Source: Rhizoctonia solani | Taxonomy: Eukaryota; Basidiomycota; Agaricomycetes; Cantharellales; Ceratobasidiaceae | NCBI RefSeq assembly: GCF_016906535.1 | Contig: NC_057383.1 | Coordinates: forward strand, 1,736,001 to 1,800,000 | Reading direction: 5' to 3' | Length of the DNA: 64,000 bases | Part shown: in pieces, positions 59,301 through 64,000 of the stretch | How positions within the stretch are numbered: position 1 is the first letter of the stretch | Layout of the letters: every line of letters begins with the position of its first letter | The notes under the pieces: generated by a model | The model's input: the letters and a program-made list of their open reading frames with translations, nothing else | The model's database searches: none | Told to the model about the DNA's origin: nothing | Made by a program: the position numbers and the translations under genes

Positions 59301-60096
59301 GTTGAACACGTGCATTGCTACAAGTGATGCACGTTCTTGAACATCACTTAACAATCACATAGTGTCACACGATCAGGTAATGTGTCCGGCTGGAGCTTTA
59401 GCGGCATTTGATACTTCTGTGGTTCGACCTAGTGAACCCATATTCAATGGCACCAGGCTGATATAAATAAGTTGGCTTTCTTTTTAGTTTTCGTGTGGGT
59501 GGTTTGAGATGAAATTCGCTTTCAAGTTGCATAGGCGTTGCGAGCGGCGCCCGTAGTGCTTGTCACAATTCAAAATGAGGATGGAAGGCATGATACGCGT
59601 GAGAAAGACAGGACTGAAAAGGACTAATGGAGGGGTCTTGAACGTATCACTGGTGACAGTGTATGTGCACGGGTGGTGCAGCTCCAACAAAAATGTGAAA
59701 GAAGAGTCTAGAATATATTCTATTTCCCGTATGGTACTTAATTAAGGTTTACTGGGATTGGGTTCACGGAGCAGCAACGTGGAGCACAAGCGCCTAGCGC
59801 TTGCAGTGTGCAAATCGACATCAACAAACTCCTGAGGATGATTGAGTTGTTGGTTAACGCCCTCCACGACCTCCGGCACAAACGTTTTCTTTTGGGCCGG
59901 ACGTTGATATCGGGAGTAATACTAGCAAATGATCATTTGTATCTAAACACTTAGAACCCTATCTGCTTATTTTCTAAAGTGCTAACGACCTTGACCCCAA
60001 TCTACGTGCCAACCGCCAATATCCCCCGCAGCAACGTCGACCACGCTGGAATTCGAGCCTCCTTCTGTTCCCGAGATACGAATATCCCTCTGTCTT
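56353..60096. other. Gap of 3.7 kb with a MITE
   Basis: No gene supported. The left part must contain the promoter of the flavoprotein gene (start 56352). The element at 58157-58376 lies in the middle. A minus frame at 57996-57685 (103 codons) has no recognisable domain. The sequence is AT-rich with no long open frames; it may be a decayed or transposon-rich region. Confidence 0.5.
58157..58376 (-). mobile_element. CACTA-like MITE, copy 3 (inverted)
   Basis: 220 bp, opposite orientation to copies 1 and 2. Begins CACTGTGGTG and ends GTACAGTG on the plus strand. Its reverse complement looks identical to copy 1. Flanked by a perfect 3-bp duplication, GGT at 58154-58156 and GGT at 58377-58379. 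No coding capacity. Confidence 0.9.
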
Positions 60097-62622
60097 ATGG
60101 CTGCTGCTGTTCTGTCACCCGTTACGGCGTTACACGACAAGTCGACACTCTCGCCGCCCAGCACCCCTTCGTCACGCCCCAATGAGAGTGTTGACTGGGA
60201 GAGCAAATACCATGAGGTGTCTGAACTTTTGCAAGAGACACGTGCTGAACTTGGTGAGTGATCCTCCGCATTGATCTCACCATTCTATACCGACCAAATG
60301 GGCGTGGATACCGGTATCAATGATATCATCTCCTAACCATGAGGCTAACCACTCGACTCATTTCCCCTCAGATGAGTTCCAAACCAGCTCCAAAGAGCTC
60401 GAGGAGGAGTTGGAGCGCGAGCTAGAGGCCACCGAACGACAGATGACTGATTTGCGAAACCGCGTTGAGCGGGTCGAGCGGGAACGTGACGACAGCAAGA
60501 ACAAACTTACAAATCTTCAAGGTACTCATAATACTACTGTAAACTCTTTACAGCGTGAACTTGATGGTAAGTCTATATTCGTTCAAATGAACTCTCATAT
60601 CGACCCTATTTGTATTGCAGCCTTACGACAACAGCATTCCCTGATCAAGGTACAACTACGCGAACTCGAAGTTGGAAACGACGACCTGGAGCGATCGGAG
60701 CGAGCTGTCAGCAGCTCACTTGCCGATCTCGAAGGTCGCTATGCTAGAGCGCTAGAGGAAAAGATTATGTTGGAGCATGAGTTGCAGGACCGGGTTGCGC
60801 TGGAGGAAGATATGCAAAGACTGAAGGATGAATTACGAGGTAAGCCTATGTAACTTCTCAGGCACCCGTTGCTAACGACCAATTATAGAGGCCAACGAAG
60901 AGTCGACAATCCTCAAGGAAATAAATACCCGTTTGTCGGATCAGTATACCGCCGCCGATGAGCAGAATCGCTGCTTGTCTGATGAGATATCCAGATTGAA
61001 GGAAGAATTGGCCCAAACACAACATCTCCTTGAGATTGCCAAGACTCAACCTTCATTCCCTTCGGCACCAACAACTGCCACCAGCTCAGCCAAATCGGTT
61101 TCATCCCATGACTCACGCCCACCCACACCGTCCAATACCTCACGCTCCTCCGACTTGCAACTCGAGGATCTTGTTATTAGGTCCCCATCGGAGAAGGCTA
61201 ATGCAACCCCACGTGCCAAAGCTGGCGCGCTCGCCTCTCCATCTAAGCCATCCAGGCGAGCGATATCGGTCACACGTCGCCCAGCGACGGGCATAGCCAC
61301 TCCCACCACGGTGCGAACAGCGAATACCCAATCGGGACTTCTCCCCCGAAATGGCCTCAGCTCGTCCATTAATGGTAACGGCACTCCCGATCCCTTGCGA
61401 CGGAGCACGAATGGCCCAGTATTGGCCTCACCAGTTCCCACTCGTTTGCCGGCAATTCGCAATTCTCCTGCTGTAGTTGCGCCCCGATCGCGTATACCAA
61501 ATGGAGCTCCTGCAACCAGTAGCTTATTACCTAAGCGAGGGACGGCAGTGCAAATGGTTGGCGAGATGCGTGCAAGGGTGCGAACACTGGAGCAGAAGAT
61601 TAACCGAGTACCGCTACCTCGTATCCGCAATCCTTCGACTCGGTATTCGGCCAAGGAGAATGAGACGGATTCTGTGAAGGAGAAGGCGAAGCCGGAGTGG
61701 AAGGGAAGGCGGAGTGTGGATACTGCTCCCCAAGATAGTCCTGGGTGGGTCATTGTCACCGATGGATTTGGGAAGAAGGGAGTCGATAGGGACTGCCCTT
61801 CGCCATCACCAGCCCCACGTCCTCCCCTAGCAGAATCGTATTCGAGCCAGCAAACAATCTCAACACCGTCCATCTTTCTCGAGTGATCATTCACGACGAT
61901 CGATGCACGAGAGCCCACCACCTTCAGCCTTCCGGGGTGTTCCTGAGTCACAGAACGAAATTCCGCCGTCGGGCCGAGCTACGCCCGCATCGACCACTGG
62001 ATCAACTCGAGTAGTGTCCCGATCAAGACCCTCAATTTCTGGACGCACAACTCCAAGCTTTGGAAGCAACCCGACAAGCATATTTGGCATGTCCCTCCGT
62101 CGACCATCATCCAGGAACTCGTCCAGAAATCCATTCTCCACATCTGTAAATGGAAGTTATGACGGGCCGAGCTCGATCCCTATGCCACTCTCCGCTGCAC
62201 CGAGCCTCGCCCGTATCCCAGCCTCGCCCCTCCCCGCCCGCACGAGCATAAATCAAGATCATAACCCTTTTGCACGACCAATCACACCGGTTGGCCTCGC
62301 GATGTTGCCCCCTCCTGTCCCTGCCGACCGTAGCCCATCGAAATCCGAGAGTTTCAATATGCGAAGGTCCACCAGGACCCTTTCCATGCATCCGTCTGGT
62401 CATACTGGACGTGGTACAGCCACCAATCCCCACTTGCCGGGCTTGAGTGGCGCTCGTAAGGTGTCATCCCCTCCCCGCGGAGGAGCAAATCTAGGCGCCA
62501 GTCGTATCGGACGACCCGGTTCGTATGGACTCTCAGGGAAACAATCAGGCAAAGACGACAAGAAGGCAAGTCCCTCGGGTCGATTGCGGAGTGGGAGTGT
62601 CGGTTGGAACCGAGAGCGGTAA
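60097..62622 (+). CDS. NUDE-family dynein regulator (NDE1/NUDEL-like)
   Basis: Coiled-coil protein that binds Lis1 (NudF) and cytoplasmic dynein, needed for nuclear migration along microtubules. ATG at 60097; exons 60097-60253, 60372-60566, 60621-60839, then 60889 onward. The N-terminal half is a heptad-rich coil with the family signature LDEFQTSSKELEEELE made across the first intron, then RQMTDLRNRVERVERERDDS, LRQQHSLIKVQLRELEVGND and EEKIMLEHELQDRV. The second half is Ser/Pro/Arg-rich and probably disordered. Near 61740 it reads DSPGWVIVTDG, after which the frame must change: a 49-base intron (61782-61830, donor GTCGAT) or an 82-base one (61749-61830) joins it to an open frame ending at 62622 (VGWNRER). 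Both joins keep frame; a frameshift error is the alternative. Confidence 0.88.
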
Positions 62623-64000
62623 ATAAAACCATGCCATGCAAAAAAAAAATGCTTCCGTTTGGTGTTTATATATGGCTCTTGGGTTTCCATACTTTCTCCT
62701 GGTCTTCGGGTTCTATGCACTCCTATTTTTTTCTTTCTCTCTCAACAGTCACGATAATTATAACGAGGAATTCGTCTCGCTCCGCCCATTCATTCTCCAC
62801 TTCTTCTCTGCGTGTTTGACTGTTCTTTGAACAACATACACCTCCCCCATTCTGCATGTATCACGAACCGCCTCGTTTCTATTTGCTATTTTCTGGTTCT
62901 GGCTTACATATATACTTCCTATACATTCGTTACTTTTTCCTTTTTGTCATTTAGTCGAGGTTAGCACATGTTATTGGGTGTCGAGCAATAACAAACAGTA
63001 AATAGGTATTCGACTACTATCGTGGCTTGGCCTGCTTATGATTAGGATTAAAATGACATTTATGATTTTGACACGACACGATTTCCATACCTTTTCATAG
63101 AGTCTGCAATAATTCAACAAGCGCTAGCCTCGAGATAACCATATGTGTTTACGTGTTGGGTCTTAGACCCCAAGTGGAACCATCGTCCGTGCAAACCATT
63201 CTACTCATTCACAAAGTTGGGAAGAGTAGATGATAATTCTCAAAGTCCTGGATATCTTAGGGTTTGGAGCGAAGTACATGTGGAATGGGTTCCTATCTGA
63301 TACGATTAGAATCAGGAGATCAGCCAGTTCTCTGATCGAATCTCTAAACGCTCTCCTTTAGGGTATCTTCGTTACAGTACTTGCGATCATGCCGTTCTAG
63401 ATACTGACCACTTTTGTTCCGTCTGGTCATTATTTCGTAGATTTGACGCCAAAGACGGGGTACTGGAGTTCTATAGCTGTTGAGGGATGAGCAGGAAGGT
63501 AGAAGGGTGTCCTGGGTGCATGTATCCCCCCAACCTCCTGGTCTGACGTTACTCTGGTACTAGTTGACAAGACCAAGTACTCGAACTTTCTTAGCATCAC
63601 GATTGCCCACGGCACAGCCAGACAACCGCTGGCATATCTCTCAAGGAGCTAAAACACTATTGCTTTGAATGAGTAGTCATAGTCTTAAATCCAACGCAAT
63701 TAAGAACTCTGCTGGGATAGGCCAACCAGACCATCTATTGAGTTCGAGATTTATCTTCACAGGTTAGTTGGAGGTGCTTGACGCTCCATTATTCAAGCCT
63801 AGCTATGCGTATTGAGTGACCGTACAATATATGCGGATAGATTATCATTTCGGCTGTGTTCCCCGGTGCAATTCGCAATGTAACGCATGGCAGCGGCTAA
63901 TTCCTGCCTCTTTCACGGGCGCTAACATTATCTTTCGACATCATTCGACGTGCCAGACAGCTCCAATGATCACGAAGATGCTATGATTTATGGCAACCTT
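62623..64000. other. 3' flank and gene-free right edge
   Basis: Starts with the NUDE gene's 3' untranslated region (T-rich from about 62640). No supported gene to the window end; the longest frame is 71 codons. Possibly the start of a longer intergenic region. Confidence 0.5.

Noticed and set aside
61046..61951. Long minus-strand frame of 301 codons opposite the NUDE-like gene
   Set aside because: Antisense shadow of a Ser/Pro/Arg-rich coding exon; no domain, and the plus-strand exon continues a well-supported coiled-coil protein.
1..64000. CRISPR arrays, operons, Shine-Dalgarno sites, prophage
   Set aside because: Gene structure with spliceosomal introns shows a eukaryotic genome; no regularly spaced repeats were seen.

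Overview
The window looks like a piece of nuclear chromosome from a basidiomycete fungus, most likely an Agaricomycete. A Rhizoctonia/Ceratobasidium-type genome is my guess, and it cannot be settled from sequence alone. The genes are compact and split by many introns of about 50-60 bases with GT...AG ends. Many families are typical of that group: several cytochrome P450s, caspase-domain proteins, DUF6699-type proteins and an F-box protein. They sit among conserved housekeeping genes. No virus, plasmid, CRISPR array or tRNA was recognised.

Layout. 1-2112: 5' two thirds of a P450 running off the left edge (minus). 5491-9709: phosphoinositide phospholipase C (minus), sharing a short divergent promoter with 9967-11062, an MTH1/NUDT1-type Nudix hydrolase (plus). 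14573-17327: a complete P450 related to the first (minus). 18916-23293: Tof1/Timeless/Swi1 fork protection factor (plus). 23572-24037: ribosomal protein eL34 (minus). 24525-26754 and 27214-29408: tandem caspase-fold genes (plus). 29736-30945: four-span membrane protein (plus). 31239-31984: small F-box-like protein. 32335-34461: an intron-rich multi-pass membrane protein (minus), reconstructed by hand. 35335-37448: a third P450 (minus). 38186-40445: peroxin PEX3 (minus). 40644-41157: an 84-residue small membrane protein (plus). 42042-43100 and 43729-44646: two DUF6699-type proteins (plus). 45174-46446: F-box-like protein (minus). 47775-49817: proline-rich tail-anchored protein (plus). 51646-53899: a fourth P450 (plus), convergent with 54595-56352, a salicylate-hydroxylase-like flavoprotein (minus). 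60097-62622: NUDE-family dynein regulator (plus).

The clearest new-looking structure is a family of 220-bp non-coding elements with three copies (33821-34040, 51018-51237, 58157-58376). They start CACTGT and end ACAGTG, carry 32-bp imperfect terminal inverted repeats, and two of the three are flanked by 3-bp direct duplications. That fits a miniature CACTA (EnSpm-like) transposon. Copies 1 and 3 look identical by eye, which suggests recent movement. Copy 1 lies in an intron and has stretched it from about 59 to about 279 bases.

There is no single operon-like system, as expected for a eukaryote. Suggestive groupings are the caspase pair, the DUF6699 pair, the two related P450s at the left, and the P450 plus flavin monooxygenase pair at 51.6-56.4 kb, which could act on one small-molecule substrate. 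Long gaps (2.1-5.5, 11.1-14.6 and 56.4-60.1 kb) hold little I can support.
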